Part shown: positions 21,224 to 33,738 of the stretch, piece after piece
Layout of the letters: the number at the start of each line of letters is the position of its first letter
Numbering within the stretch: the first letter of the stretch is position 1
Source: Leucaena leucocephala
Lineage: Eukaryota; Streptophyta; Magnoliopsida; Fabales; Fabaceae
Direction of reading: 5' to 3'
Length of the DNA: 64,000 bases
NCBI GenBank assembly: GCA_037074615.1
Contig: CM073518.1
Location: 15,204,501 to 15,268,500 of the forward strand
The notes under the pieces: generated by a model
Told to the model about the DNA's origin: nothing
The model's database searches: none
What the model saw: only the letters and a program-made list of their open reading frames with translations
Position numbers and translations under genes: made by a program

Positions 21224-24200
21224 TGTCACATCCTGATTTTGCCTATTTATATGGAACAGATAGTGGAACCTATAAGGGACAGATAGAGGAAAGAGTTTTG
21301 GAAGGGATTGTGACAATGATCAGAAGAAATGATAAAGGTTAGATGAGTTTTGAAGAAAGAGAGGAACTAAACTAAAAAGTTTAAAAGTTTCATGGTGCAA
21401 AATGAAAGTAGACATAAGTTATGGGCTATTAAGTGTAATTATTAAAAGCTGAGGGACTAAAGTGCAATTTTCAAAAGTTTAGGGGCAAAATGGTAATTAT
21501 GGAAAGTTGAGCCGGAAAAGGCCCAAAACTACCTGGAAGCATTTCAGTCTCAAATTTTATCAGTAAATAGAGAAAATTATTCTTATCAGTTTAACGTAAC
21601 ACAGAATTTTGAATTGAGATTCCGATGAATTGATAAAAATTTCTGAAGTTTAGAAAAATTAGTACAGTATCTTCCGGAACTAAAAATTAGATAAATTTTT
21701 ATAGTAAATTCTTATAATTAATATGAGAATTTATGAAACTAACAGAACTCAAAAAGAAGTTACGTAGAATTTATTATAAAATTTAAAGTAGAATAAAATA
21801 CCTGATAAATACTTTTCGGGGGAATTTCTTGGGAGTTGAGCCCATGAAAGTAGAGGACCACGTAGAGGGGCCAAAATGGTGCCTCAGAGGCCCAATGATA
21901 TTTTCATATAGGTATGTGAGCCAGTGTTAATAAAGACCCTGAAAAATATAAAATTACAAAAATGCCATTATGTTATATAAAATTATGAAAATGCCCCTAT
22001 GTTGCAATACTGAACAAGAGATACATGGAGGGTATTTTGGTTATTTGGATAGGTTTAAAACACTAAGGGGGATACATGAATGATTAATCAGAGTTAGTAT
22101 ATGCCCAAATGAGATGTAAAAATGTGTGAAATCATAATCATGCCCTTAAGGCTAATATAGTGTAAGATAGTGAACCAATGGCATTTTAGTCATTTTCTAA
22201 GGGATGGTATGCAGATAAATACCCAGTCCAATAATGTCAATGGTAGGAAAAATTCAAATATTGGATTTAAGGTTAGAAGACATATTATGAAATCTTAGAA
22301 AAATTAAAGTTATTAAACAGTCTAGTTTTTGTAAAATTTGATAGGGCCGGTACCGGATTGGATTAGAATTTTTCCAATCAGATCCTAGCCCTCAATGTCC
22401 CAAACATGGCCTTGATGATGTCATGGATGATTTTACCTTTTTGGCTTCTAGGTCAAGCTTAGTGGAAGATTGAATATGGACTATTAGATCAAATAGTAAC
22501 TAAAGTAATCTTAGCCATCCATTTCCACCCGAACTTTTCTATAAATACCCCATCCATTTTAGCAATACGTAAGGCTTGGAAGACCATGGGGAGGTGCTGC
22601 CAAAATGGATTTCAAGCAAGAAGAAGAGGAAAATCAAGTAGCTAAACAAGCAAGGATCCAAGGTAACTTCTTCTTCCTACCTTTGTATTATGTTGTAGGA
22701 AGATTTCTCTTGGATTTGGATGGTTGAGACACCATTTTTCTCTCCATATTAGCTGCTGGACATGATCTAGAATTAAAGGTGAAATATGAATTTTAAGTCA
22801 TGGAATGTTTAGACAAGCTTAAACAGCTAGAATTAAGTGGTTTGAGCTTAGGAAATCATGTAATCTTGAGACCCTTTCTATTACTATTCATGCACCTGGG
22901 TAGGAGTTATAATTTCATAATTTTGATGCTTCCATTGGATTTAAAATGAAAAATTGTGTGGGATAAAGTAAAGAAATAAGTATTGGAAGCATTGGAATTA
23001 AAATGAGATTTTTTGGAATTTATGAAGGTGATGTATGGTTCTGGACAGATTTCATAGGAGAAGTTTGATTTTCATAATTCCAAGATTATATTTGAATTCC
23101 TTGGACAAAATTATATAGGATTGATCTAAGAAAATAATTATTACAAAGTTAAACCACTAACACCAAGATTTAAGTTAGGAGTTAGGGGTTTTAAGGAAAT
23201 TAGTGTGCATGGATTATGTAATGGTTTTAATAAGTTGTCTATACCATGTAATTATGTTTAGGACCTTGAGACATCTAAGAGTATGTTGGGAAGTGGTTGA
23301 CTAAAAGTATACATGGTTGGAAGCTTAGGGAGCAAGTGCAAGAACAAGAGACAAAGCTTATGTTTAAGGTAGTGGACTTACCTCTTTATGTGCTTGATGT
23401 GGTATGCTTATGTGTTGACATGTATATGATGATTGAATGATGTTGTGACATGATAAATGATGTTGAATATGTTATGAATAACATATTTTCCATGGCCATG
23501 CATTTTTATACAAAGCATATAGCATGATGGCATGTCACTAAATGAAGAAAGTTTAATGAAATTGCATATTATGCATTAGCATCCATCTTACATATTTAAG
23601 TGGTAATGTTTTCTACTGAGATTCCTCAGAATTTCACCCTCCCATAACCAACCATAATAGGTTATTTATGATGGAAGAATCATCCTTGATACATGAGCTA
23701 AGGAATGGAAGAGAAGAAGTAGACAAGTAATGGCATGTCATGTATGTTATCCTTTTTATGTAATGTTATGTAATATGCCATTATATGTAAATAAAAATGT
23801 ATAAAATAATTATGGCAAAACCCCATGATGTATATGAATGTATGAGAGGCCAAAGAGATGGTCTATACATGCTGGAACATTTATTGGGAATTAAAGAAAG
23901 GAATCTGAAATGGTAAAAATGTAGGCCCTAAAGCAGTTTTATTGTGGCTTTAATTTGACCTAGCAAATAAAGGAATTAATTCACAAAATTTTATTATCAT
24001 GTAATACACATCCAGAGATTTAAATTCATAGTTAATATGCCTCATTTGGATGTGTATATCAAGAGAAATGAATTTCCAAAGTTAAGAGAGACAAAATCTA
24101 GAATTTACAGAATTTACCATATGAACAGTAAAAAGTAATGATTTAACTGCATTGACTTGTAAGGTAAATGTCCATATTTATATTTTTTCCTTAAAGAGAT

Positions 24201-24411
24201 ATGAAAGAGCTTCAAGTATAAATTTGAAACAATTCCATACGATTTTTCTAGGATTAGTTATGAATTTTTAAAATTAGACTGTTAATCTAGAATTTACCAA
24301 ATGAACAATACCTGAAAAGTAAGTTTTAAAATTTTAATTTTTAGGCCAAAGTAATGCTTCTGCTAATCATTCTGAATACCTACTCTAAGGGATTAAAAGT
24401 ATAATGTTTCA
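21224..24411 (+). mobile_element. G: solo gypsy LTR (TSD AAAGG)
   Basis: A 3,188-bp LTR starting TGTCACATCC and ending AATGTTTCA, flanked by AAAGG at 21219-21223 and 24412-24416. It shares TATA (22539-22547) and the hairpin at 23618-23634 with the other gypsy LTRs here. There is no internal domain. It interrupts the element F ORF between a Lys-Gly and Val-Asp. Confidence 0.92.
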
Positions 24412-24701
24412 AAAGGAGTGGATAATAGGAAGCTTAAAGCTGAGTTTGCTCATAAGGAGTTTTACCCTGTTGTTCTGGTGGATCTAGATTACTTAAAGGA
24501 CTATGACAAGACCTAATTAGATCTAAGTAACCCTTTAAAGCACTAAGAAAACTGGCTAGGAGTAAACCTCTCATACTACCCTAAATTGTTAGAATATTTT
24601 ACTATTGCTATTGTTTCTGATTTTAAATGATTAAGATGGTGAAATGAATGAATGAAAAGTGTGTCCCCTTAAAGATTACCTTCCCTTCATTATCCACAGA
24701 A

Positions 24702-26158
24702 TGTCAAGAGTTAATCAGTTAAATTAGAATATATTAACTAACAACTCGCTAGCAAAATCTCAATCAAAGCTATAACTCGCAGACATTGTATAGAGAATGT
24801 GAATTATTCAACTCAGAGATAGTAGAATATGAATTAAATAGAATCACTTCAATTAATCACAACTATGTTCAACTCGATCAAAGATGATAATTAATCAAAG
24901 GATCATTTATGCAGAAATAAGAAATCCAACTCGATTTCCTATTCCTTTGTCATCTACTACTCTAATTGTATTGTAATCACAGAATTAATTACATCAACTC
25001 GATACAATCAAAACTGAATTAGAAACACAATGAACTCCCTGTTCAGCTCAAGGATTCTGGTTTAGTGTCATATCTAAGAGAGCATAGCAGCTTAGCCTAG
25101 CATTGTCTCCTGAACTCCAGCAGCAACAAAAAGCATAACAGCAATCATGATGGAAATGGAAAGAGAAGATAAATTGCAGAACCTTCCTCTGGTTCTATTG
25201 ACTAGAACTGAGGAAGTTGTAGAAGAGAAATAGAGATGGAGAAGAAGAGAAGATGAATGGTGTGAGAGGATCTTGGGAGAGATGGAATGGACTACAGTGT
25301 GTGTATGGAATCAGATGGAATGGGGATGAGTTGTGGAATTTGAGAAGTATGAGAAGAGTGATCTGTCTCTATGCGTGAATCCAGTCCACCATGAAGTGTG
25401 TAATCTGATGGATATATAGCTGCAGATGGAATGGATGATCAGATACATGAACCAATCTTTTCTTTAGTCCACTTGCTTCTGTTAGCACATGTCCATTCTG
25501 TTTACAGCACATGCTCCCCACTTACTGTCAGCAACTTGCTCATTCTGTTCAGATGGAGTATGCTGATATGTGAATAGTACTAGACGCGTGAATAATACTC
25601 ATTTATGTGCCAGCTCATGCATGATCTCCCACTTGTAATTTGTTATCAGATCTTGTTTGTAGTCTGTTAAGTCCAACTATGTAATTCATCACATGCTTAA
25701 ATCACCTTCTATCCAGTTGTCCCTTCTGTCATTCGCTGATTGATCTCTGCATTAAAGTTTGGTCACGACGGTAGGTACATCAGGTCGTGACTAATATTTA
25801 CAAAGAATGCTCTTCTTTGCTGATTGAACATAAGGACGCGACGTTGAGTACATAAGGTCGCACCTGAATTCCACAGGGATGCTCTATTTTGCTGATTGAT
25901 TGCTGTGTTGATCTGAAATGGACATTTAATAGATTATTTATCTAATTAAGCACTAAATCATATCATTTAAATTCCCACTTGTCCAATTTCATTTTATTTA
26001 TTAATTTGCTCAACATAGAAGTAAATGTGGATAAAATCAATGATAAACTCTCTTTTAACATATTAAAAATTAATACAAATATGAGTTTATCAACTATTAT
26101 ATAAGAGTGTTTAATGAGGATGGTGATGATGGTGAATTGGTGAGTAGTCACCTGACCT
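24702..26158 (-). mobile_element. N: solo LTR, probably copia type (TSD CAGAA)
   Basis: Flanked by CAGAA at 24697-24701 and 26159-26163. Removing it restores the frame of the element F ORF (residues PSLSTE then LRGKK). In minus orientation it ends CTCTTGACA and starts AGGTCAGG, so the expected TG start has mutated to AG. A TATA-like GCTATATATCC lies on the minus strand near 25415. Length 1,457 bp. It carries two pairs of GTCGCGAC-type palindromes at 25761-25865. It does not resemble E/I or the gypsy LTRs otherwise. Confidence 0.8.
25761..25865. repeat. GTCGCGAC-type palindrome pairs in LTR N
   Basis: Sites start at 25761 (GGTCACGACG), 25783 (GGTCGTGACT), 25834 (GGACGCGACG) and 25856 (GGTCGCACCT). 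Spacing is 22 bp within each pair and 51 bp between sites 25783 and 25834, matching the geometry of the other arrays. Confidence 0.8.
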
Positions 26159-27375
26159 CAGAATTAAGGGGAAAGAAATCATATTGGATTCGAGTGTGAC
26201 TAACTCCCTACTGAAGACAACAGTTTGAGTTTGAAAAGAAGATTGAATTATCAATGAGAAAATCTATGAGATCCTGAGGCTAAAGGATAATTTCTCGGGT
26301 GATATGAAATTTGTACCTAAAGACATGTGCGATTATCATAGGATAATCCACTACATATACTCGAGAAACATGGTTAACAAGTCACGAAGCTTTACATACT
26401 TGACTCAGGAAGATTATGGTTGGCTGGCCAAGATAATTAGTACGGAGAAAATCAACATGTGTGAGTTAATTTATAGTGAGATGAGAAACTTTCACTTTGC
26501 CAAATCCAAGTTCGCTCCAATGCCTTACCCTCAACTGATTTCCTTCTTCCTTCAATGCAATAACATAGAGTATCTAGAAAAAGATGAAAAGGAAGTGAAG
26601 GTACCAAGATTTGGGGCTAAACAGATATATCGGATGAGGATTGCACTACCACTGACAGTTGGTGGCAAGAGAACTTAAAAAGACAAACAGCTAGTGTCCA
26701 CTTCAAAACAGACAGATTAAGCACATTCTTTTGCAAACCCTTCTCAACCTTCATCTGCTCCTTTTTCTGCTCAAGCTACTATCCAATATCTTGTACAACA
26801 AGAACTCAAAAGTCTTAGAGAAGATTATATGGCTCAAGTTCAAAAAAGCATGAAATCTTCTGATCATCATTTCTCTCAGATGCTCAATGAGTTTGGGCAC
26901 TCTTTGGAGCACAAGATTGTTTCTAAGGTTGCAAAGGGTAATCAAGTTTCTAAGATAGCAGTCACTGATTTGAAAAGCAAAATTACTAGTTCCAACACTC
27001 AAAGGTCAATAACTCCTCGTCTTGGTCCAACCACTTCTGCTCCATTTAACCCTAACCTAATTCCTACATCAACTTCTAAGCCTAAACACACTAAGCCTGC
27101 CCCTAAAGCCTAAAGTTCACTAAATCCCTACTCCTCGAATATTTCCATTATTAATTGATGTCAAAAAGGGGGAATTATGGTGAACTGACAGCATGGTCAT
27201 TAATGGTCTTTTTAAATTTTGTTGTCCTTTTGTTAGCAATTATATTCAATTTTTATAATTCAACAAAAATTACTTTTGTACTTGCTGATATGTCTATCTA
27301 TCATTTAATTGTTACTATTGATTTTAAATTTAAATTCAGTGATTTCAAGCATCTCAATTAAGTTTTGACATTATC

Positions 27376-27390
27376 AAAAAAAGGGAGAAA
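27376..27390 (+). other. Element F polypurine tract
   Basis: AAAAAAAGGGAGAAA lies immediately before the LTR start TGTTAGATTC and about 260 bp after the 3' ORF stop, as expected for the plus-strand primer. Confidence 0.8.
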
Positions 27391-27479
27391 TGTTAGATTC
27401 TAATGTTTTGATTATGACAATTAATTGAGAAAAGATTTCAAAAAGAAACTTAACTGATAAAGAGCATTTATCAATAAGC

Positions 27480-27800
27480 TATTTATTCGATAAATTCTTT
27501 GATAAATAAGAAAGAAATCTTGAAGAGAATCTATTTTCTGAAGTGAATTTATCGAAACCTTATTCGATAAGGGTACTTATCGATAAAGTCTTTGATAAAT
27601 GAACAACAGAATATGTTTTGAAAAGTTTGAGGCAATGTTTTAGAATTGGAACTTTTCAAAGACTTATTCGATAAGAGTATTTATTGAAGAAGCTTTTGAT
27701 AAGTATAACAAAGACTCAGTTTGTGAAAAGAATTTTTTAAAAGTATTTATCGCAGTATTGATAGATCAACATATTTATTGATAAAGATTTCGATCAATAA
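27480..27800. repeat. TTATCGATAA-type repeat block, left
   Basis: Repeated CGATAA and TATCGA words in direct and inverted form (for example near 27489, 27553, 27565 and 27581), often 12-16 bp apart. Resumes at 30410-30725 on the other side of solo LTR I. AT-rich, non-coding. Confidence 0.7.
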
Positions 27801-28409
27801 ACTCTGTTTCCAAAAGAAGATATTCTGATTTCAAAGACTCATTTATCAAAGGACAATATGAGATTATGAGCTATCAAAAGCACTGAACTAATATGAGATT
27901 TTGCATATAACTTACTACTTGCTTTTGACAAGATGTTATTTTGTTTAATAAAAACTTATGATTACAAAATCATAAAAAGAAAGATTTAAAATCTGTTTTT
28001 AATCTTATTTAGATCACTGAAACTTTGATTTTGAAAATGATTTTGACGATGAATTATCTGATTTATCTTCTTCTCAAATTGATCTGTGAAAATATGAGTT
28101 GGAAATTATATAAGATCAAAATTTGAGAAAGAAAGTTCATTTCATAATTTTATAATTTGATTATGATGATTATTTGTTATTTATAAAATTATTGATCATT
28201 TAAGGATAATAAAGATTAAGAAAGACTAATCATTGCTCTTCAACATTCAAGAAGCTTATTTATCAAAGAGCTATTCGATCATACTGTTTATCGAAGTCCT
28301 TTTCTATAAGGACTCTCTTTGAAAAATACTTCAATAAATGAAAGAAAAGACAGTATATGAATCCTGAGTTTGCTAAAGTTTTAATGAATAATTCTCTGTA
28401 TGATCTTTA

Positions 28410-30264
28410 TGAAGGGAATTGGAAGACACGCAGCAGAAATTAACTTTAAAAATTTTTCCATTCCCAGCCAGGATCTATCGAATGTGTTTAAGTCAAGGAG
28501 AAAGAAGTGTTACCTTCGGTTTCAAGCTTTGGTCGCGACCTCAGTGTCCACTAGTCGTGACTCTTCGCCTCTGGAACCTTTTAGTCGCGACCTCCTCTGC
28601 TTCTCGTCGCGACCTGAAGTCTCTGGAGCTTTTAGTCGCGACCTCTTCAACTTCACGTCGCGACCTGTCTCCTCTTTTCGGATTTCTGACGTTCAGATGC
28701 CCGTTTGGTCGCGACCTAAGTGTGTTCTGGTCGCGACCTTTCTTCGTGTCTGGCCGTATCGTAGAAGTCGACAGCTCAGATCAGCTTCCTCTACCGGTAT
28801 CCACACGAACAGCGTTCCAATTATGAACGACGTGCCAGCGCCTCTTGTCCCTCTAGGGCTTTCTAGAGATTCCGTCCTCACCATCTCTATCTCGGCAGTT
28901 TCTTATGTGCAAACCTTTTGCACTCTCCCTGCCCCCTCTTCTCACGTCTGAATGTTTGTGTAGAGATGTATATTGTGTGTAGAACCCTAGCTCCTAATGT
29001 CAAATATATAGGAAGCTATCGGGCTTCTAATAGGGCCGGGCTTCAGAATTAATCTTATATTAATTCTGAATTAATACAATATCATATATTGCATAATTTA
29101 ATAAGAAACTAATTAAATAAATATGGTTTATATTAAATCCGTCCCACAGATTTAATTCACCTACTTATTTAATTTAAAATAAAGATAAGACGGAATTATA
29201 TTTGATTTATTCTTATAAATCAAATTTGAGATATCTTATCAATTTGAATTTCAAATTCAAATAGATCATATCCATTTAAATTCAAATTCAAAAGTGATAG
29301 AGATTTAATTTATCCTTATAAATTAAATCTTACAAATATCTCTTATATTATATATAATATATATACTGATTTATATATATATAAAATATATATCCACCCT
29401 AGATTATTCATTGAATCTAGACATCTCTTAGATTCAATGAATCTGGACATCATAGCTCGCATTGGGCTGTTTTGTGTGCGACCCTGTAGGCCCATATGAA
29501 GTTGGCAGTGGGCCAGTTACTATACTGACCCACAAGTCGTAAGCGGTCTCTAGCAAGGCATTACGACTACCCAAAACATATGAGGATCGTTAAACGATGT
29601 AACCTTTCATACAACCATATCACGTCCCTTTTGTCACACGATATTTCGGTCAAGGATGAGGCATGGAGAACGTCATCCTCCTGTTCCTGACCGTTACTTT
29701 CTCGATCCCTGAGTAGTCTGAATATAGAAATGGAACTACCCTTCCATTCCAGTATGGCCATACATTTCTCAGACTCACTCATCGAGGGGCCCAGTAATAT
29801 CTCTCTACGAATGTGAGGGACAAATTCCATCTTGACCATTCACATTCCTCCGCATGAAAAACCACTAAGCCCGAGCATAGCCTTTATGATCACTCGGTCA
29901 AAAGTGACTTTTGACTAGGTCAAAGCTGAGCGTTTGTCATGTAGGAATCCATGATGATCTCAGGTCAAAGGGCATAGTGACATGGCTTGTATATGAGAGA
30001 AGCTTATGACTTGACCCATGCAGCTCTCTCATAGCGGGTTGGTCCAGCACCCTGTACTCTTACATGTGCCTATGACTTTGATTTATATCTCTATATATCT
30101 TCAAAGTCATACTGGCCTTATTTCATCTCTGCTCCCGCATAGATGACCGACCAGGGACATTTAGGATAAGATCACGAGTTATCCAAGGATGGTCATCACA
30201 GTAAACATGCAAATAATGTGATAACCTGATACAATGATTGGCCCCTAGGGCACAATTTCCAACA
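28410..30264 (-). mobile_element. I: solo LTR of the same Angela/Tork-like copia family as E (TSD CTTTA)
   Basis: In plus view it starts TGAAGGGAATTGG and ends ATTTCCAACA, flanked by CTTTA at 28405-28409 and 30265-30269. It is an inverted copy of E (1,855 versus 1,785 bp). The palindrome array near its 3' end is almost undecayed. Open frames of 135-183 codons at 28400-28951 come from this array's low stop density and are not credible genes. Confidence 0.92.
28531..28738. repeat. GTCGCGAC palindrome array in LTR I (best preserved)
   Basis: Eight ten-base sites start at 28531, 28553, 28583, 28605, 28634, 28656, 28707 and 28729. Seven contain perfect GTCGCGAC and one (28553) reads GTCGTGAC. Spacings are 22, 30, 22, 29, 22, 51 and 22, so the sites form four pairs 22 bp apart. 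Confidence 0.93.
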
Positions 30265-30409
30265 CTTTATGGATTTATGACTTACTTTGATTCAATAATG
30301 ATCTTATGAATTATTTGTTTCCAAATATATTTCATGATTTGAGAAAAGATCAAAGTACATGAAAGCCTATTAGAAAATGTTTGAAAGAATATTCTTCAGC
30401 ATTTATTAA

Positions 30410-30725
30410 TAACCTATTCGATAAGCCTATTTATCGAAAACACATCGATAAATCAGTTATTGTGAAATATTTTAAAATATATCGATAAGTCTGAAAACAT
30501 ATATTTTAAAAATAATATTTTTTAAAGAGCTTTTCGATAAGGATGTTTATCAAAGTCTTATTCGATAAATTTAGAACTATTTGATTGAAATTTATTAAAG
30601 ATTAATCAAAGTCCTTTGCAATAAGGATGGTTATTGAAGTATTGTTCGATAAGACTTAAAACTGTTTCAAAACAATTCATCAATAATTTATCGAAGTCCT
30701 TTTCAATAAGGAACCTGTTCAATGA
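30410..30725. repeat. TTATCGATAA-type repeat block, right
   Basis: Continuation of the left block after solo LTR I: TATTCGATAAG, TTTATCGAAAA, CATCGATAAAT, TTCGATAAGG and decayed variants (CAATAAGG), in units of roughly 40-45 bp. Confidence 0.65.
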
Positions 30726-31561
30726 ACACTTCAATAATATTCAACTGATACTAAATTAATTTTCAAAACTAGACTTTGACAAATTTTGCTGTTTAAATCT
30801 AAATCATTTGAAAACAATTTCTATATGCTTATATTGATCATATATTCTCTAAAGTATGTTTCAGGATCATTTGCAGATCAAACGATGAATTTCATAAAAA
30901 GTGAAATCCACACATCAACAATAACAGATATATTCTTCAATGGCTACTCTAACGAATTTATGAAGAACCCAACTATAAAAGAAGAAGCCAGAGAGAGAAA
31001 TCTAAGGAAGTAGAACGACGGAAGGAAGTCAAAGAGACAAAAAATGTACAACAATGCATTTAGACTATATTAACATATAGCGTCTCATTTTACTCTGTGT
31101 CTCCTCTTTGGTACAGAGTATATTATATTCTTGAGAGAAAAACTTAGAGAGTTTGCACTTAAGTGTTTATATAATACCTCTACTGAGAGAGAGCTATCTT
31201 TTTATCAATCATCTTTAAGAGTTGGTTAAGAGTGTGAGTCTCTTAAGTGGATGTTACCTTCCGGGTTATAAGAAGGAGTAAGAGGGATTCTCACATTTAT
31301 GTACTAAGGTTCCAAGAGCCTAACTAATCTCAGAGAATAGTGTAATACTCAAAGGACCTCTGGGGACTAGACATAGGCCAAGTGGATTAGGCTGAACCAA
31401 TATAAAATCGTCTCTGTGCAATATCTCTTCATCATCTTCCTTCATCAATGATATCCTTCTAAACTCTACTCTTTGATTTTATTTTAATATTCTTAGAGTT
31501 TTCAAAAAATTTAAAATCACCCAATTCACCCCCCTCTTAGGTAAAACAACCATAACTAACA

Positions 31562-33738
31562 AGTTGGACCATGAACAAGTAACTCACTATTGACTTTAAC
31601 CTAGATCGGGCATTATCTAATCCATGATATTATTTATATCCTGAGCAGAGCATTCCTATCCTATGCCAAAACCTATGTCCTATGCCAGAACTTCTACTCT
31701 AATACAAAAATGTAATGTGTTTAGAAGTAAATTTGATTAACAAAAACTTTACTTAGGCCCAAAAATTAAAATCTTTGCAAATTGGTCCATGGGTACTGTT
31801 TATTATGCATTTTCCAGATTTAGTAGTTTAATTTTGAAAAATCATAATTAATTCTAGAAAATTCTTATGGAGGTTCTCCAAATTTATACTTGAATCTCTT
31901 TTAATTTTCTTTAAGGAAAAAAATATAAATCTAGAGTTTTACTAGACCAATCAGTGCAGTTATTTCGTTTAAAACTACTGTTCATATGGTCATTCCTGGA
32001 ATTTCCAGATTCTGAGCCTCAACTTTAAAAATTCATTTCTCTTAGAACAAACATCCAATTAAGTCAAACTACTCATGATTTTATAGCTTGGAATATGTAC
32101 TACATGCTCACAGAATTTCATGCTTAAATTCATTCATTTGGTAGGTCAAACTAGAGCTGGAAACTTGCTGCTCTAGGACCTACGTTTTTGCCTTTCTAAC
32201 TTCTTTCTTTAATTCTCTTTAATTGTTCTAGCATGCATAAGCCATTATCTTGGTTTCTCATACATTATCATACTCATATAAACATGTCATAATTGTTCTA
32301 TACAATTTCATCACATAAAATGGCACATTACGTAACATTTACATAAATAGGAGAATCTAACATTATTTCATGCTAGAACATGACATTCTCCACTTTTCTT
32401 CTTCTATTCATTAGTTCTTCTTCATTCATACATCTTCCATCATCTTAACCTATTATGGTTGTTTAAGGGAGCGGTAGATTATGAGAAATCTCAATAGCAA
32501 ACATTACCACATACGTGTACAAGATTGATGCTACTTCATGATATGTAATTTTACTTATACTAGCTGTGACATGCCATCGTCTTTATGCTTTGTGTAAAAC
32601 TGCATGGCCATAGGAATCATATTACAAAAAGCATTTCTAATAAAAACTATCATGTCACAACATCATTCAATCAACTTATACATATCAACACATAAGCATA
32701 CCATATCAAAGAACATAAAAGGGTAAGTCCACTAACTTGTTCATAAGTTTTTCCTTTGTTCTTGAACTTGTAACCAAAACTTTCCAACCACATGGACTTT
32801 TGGTCAACCTCATTAAATCATCCTCTTAGATGTGTCAAGGTCCTAAACACATTCACATTGATCATACAACTCATTAGGACCAAGAGCTTATATCATAGTC
32901 AAAACTTGCTCTCTTAACTTAATCTATTTCTCTTAATTTTAGGATTAGTGTTCTACCTTTCTAAAAATTACTCTCATAGGAAAATCCTACACAATTTTGC
33001 ATGAGGAATCCAAGTATGAGCTTGAATTTATCAAAATCACACTCCTTCCACATGATCTACACTTGGCCGAGAGGTACCCTTTCTTGGAGCCAAAATGCCA
33101 CTTTTGATTCCAATGCTCCCAACTTCACTTTCTCAACTTGGTTCCACATAATTTTTCATTCTAAATCCATTGGAAGACTTATAATCACCAAAATAGCATC
33201 CTAGGGTACAATAACATTCAAGGTAATGGCACCCCGTAGTCAACCAAATAAAGCAATTCAATCAACTACAAGCTAGAACCACTTAAATCCTATCTATTAC
33301 AACTTGTTTCACCTTTCTTTAACATCAAATTCATACTTCCCTCATAGAAATAGATTTTGTCCAGAAAGCATTGGGAGAGATTTAAACTAACAATTAATCC
33401 TCCCAACTACAATAATAAGGACTTAGGAGAAGATCTTACCATGTATGCTTGATCAATTAGCTCTTGGATTGCATGATCTTGGTTGAATGAACATTTTGCA
33501 AGAGTTTCCCCATGGTATTCCTTTGCTTGTCAAGCTTCTCCAATGTGGAGTATTTATAGAAAATTTCAATATTAGATGGATGGCCAAGATTACATCTTAC
33601 AATGGATAGCTAAGATTGAGTCTTCCAAATCAATGGCTAAGATTTAACCGTCTAACACTCTTGCATCATCTTCTCCTTTGCTTACATCACCCACATGACA
33701 TCATCAAGTCCATGTGTTGCCATCTTAAGGAAAAAGAA
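31562..33738 (-). mobile_element. L1: gypsy leader, PBS and partial 5' LTR, minus strand
   Basis: 31562-31710 resembles the leader of A and D (TATGCCAGAA, then CTCTAATAC in place of the PBS core). The LTR starts TGTAATGTG at 31711 and runs until element J begins at 33739. It contains a hairpin-like AGATT...AATCT near 32476 and the region just upstream of a TATA box near 33550. The rest of the LTR and all coding sequence are missing. Confidence 0.7.

Larger units (their letters stand above)
20822..27112 (+). pseudogene. Element F 3' ORF (putative plant transposon / env-like position), decayed and split twice
   Basis: Coding pieces lie at about 20895-21223, 24417-24696 and 26164-27112. They read continuously across the target sites once solo LTRs G and N are ignored, as judged from frame continuity at both junctions. 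Recognisable blocks are a basic N-terminal segment (ASKRKRHL), then KLKAEFAHKEFYP, then FEFEKKIELSMRK, then an open 124-codon piece at 26304-26678 with WLAKII and PYPQLISFF. The tail at 26829-27113 is Ser/Pro/Lys-rich. Several in-frame stops are present. The Trp/Tyr-rich part resembles the putative plant transposon domain seen in 3' ORFs of SIRE-like elements; this assignment is from memory of the family. Whether it is truly envelope-like cannot be judged here. Confidence 0.55.
20822..31561 (+). mobile_element. Element F: 3' half of a SIRE-like Ty1/copia element, with three nested solo LTRs
   Basis: From left to right it holds a decayed 3' ORF, a polypurine tract and a 3' LTR starting TGTTAG and ending CTAACA. 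The LTR tail has the run CACCCCCCTCTTAGG that is familiar from SIRE/Maximus LTRs. An ORF between pol and PPT is the known layout of that group. Gag, pol and the 5' LTR are absent; the left edge abuts element D's LTR. Nested in it are G, N and I. Confidence 0.65.
27391..31561 (+). repeat. H: element F 3' LTR, split by solo LTR I
   Basis: TGTTAG...CTAACA. About 2.3 kb once solo LTR I and one duplication copy are discounted. It holds two blocks of TTATTCGATAA/TTTATCGA repeats. Beyond its right end the sequence switches to a gypsy leader and PBS. Confidence 0.75.

Noticed and set aside
28531..28738. Explaining the GTCGCGAC sites simply as CGCG boxes bound by CAMTA factors
   Set aside because: The CGCG core would fit, but it does not explain the ten-base palindrome, the strict 22-bp pairing or the occurrence in several TE families. 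It remains only one possible binder.
28400..28951. Overlapping frames of 135 and 183 codons
   Set aside because: They cover the palindrome array and start outside solo LTR I. Composition follows the repeat (Ser/Arg-rich), and the LTR E copy is not open.
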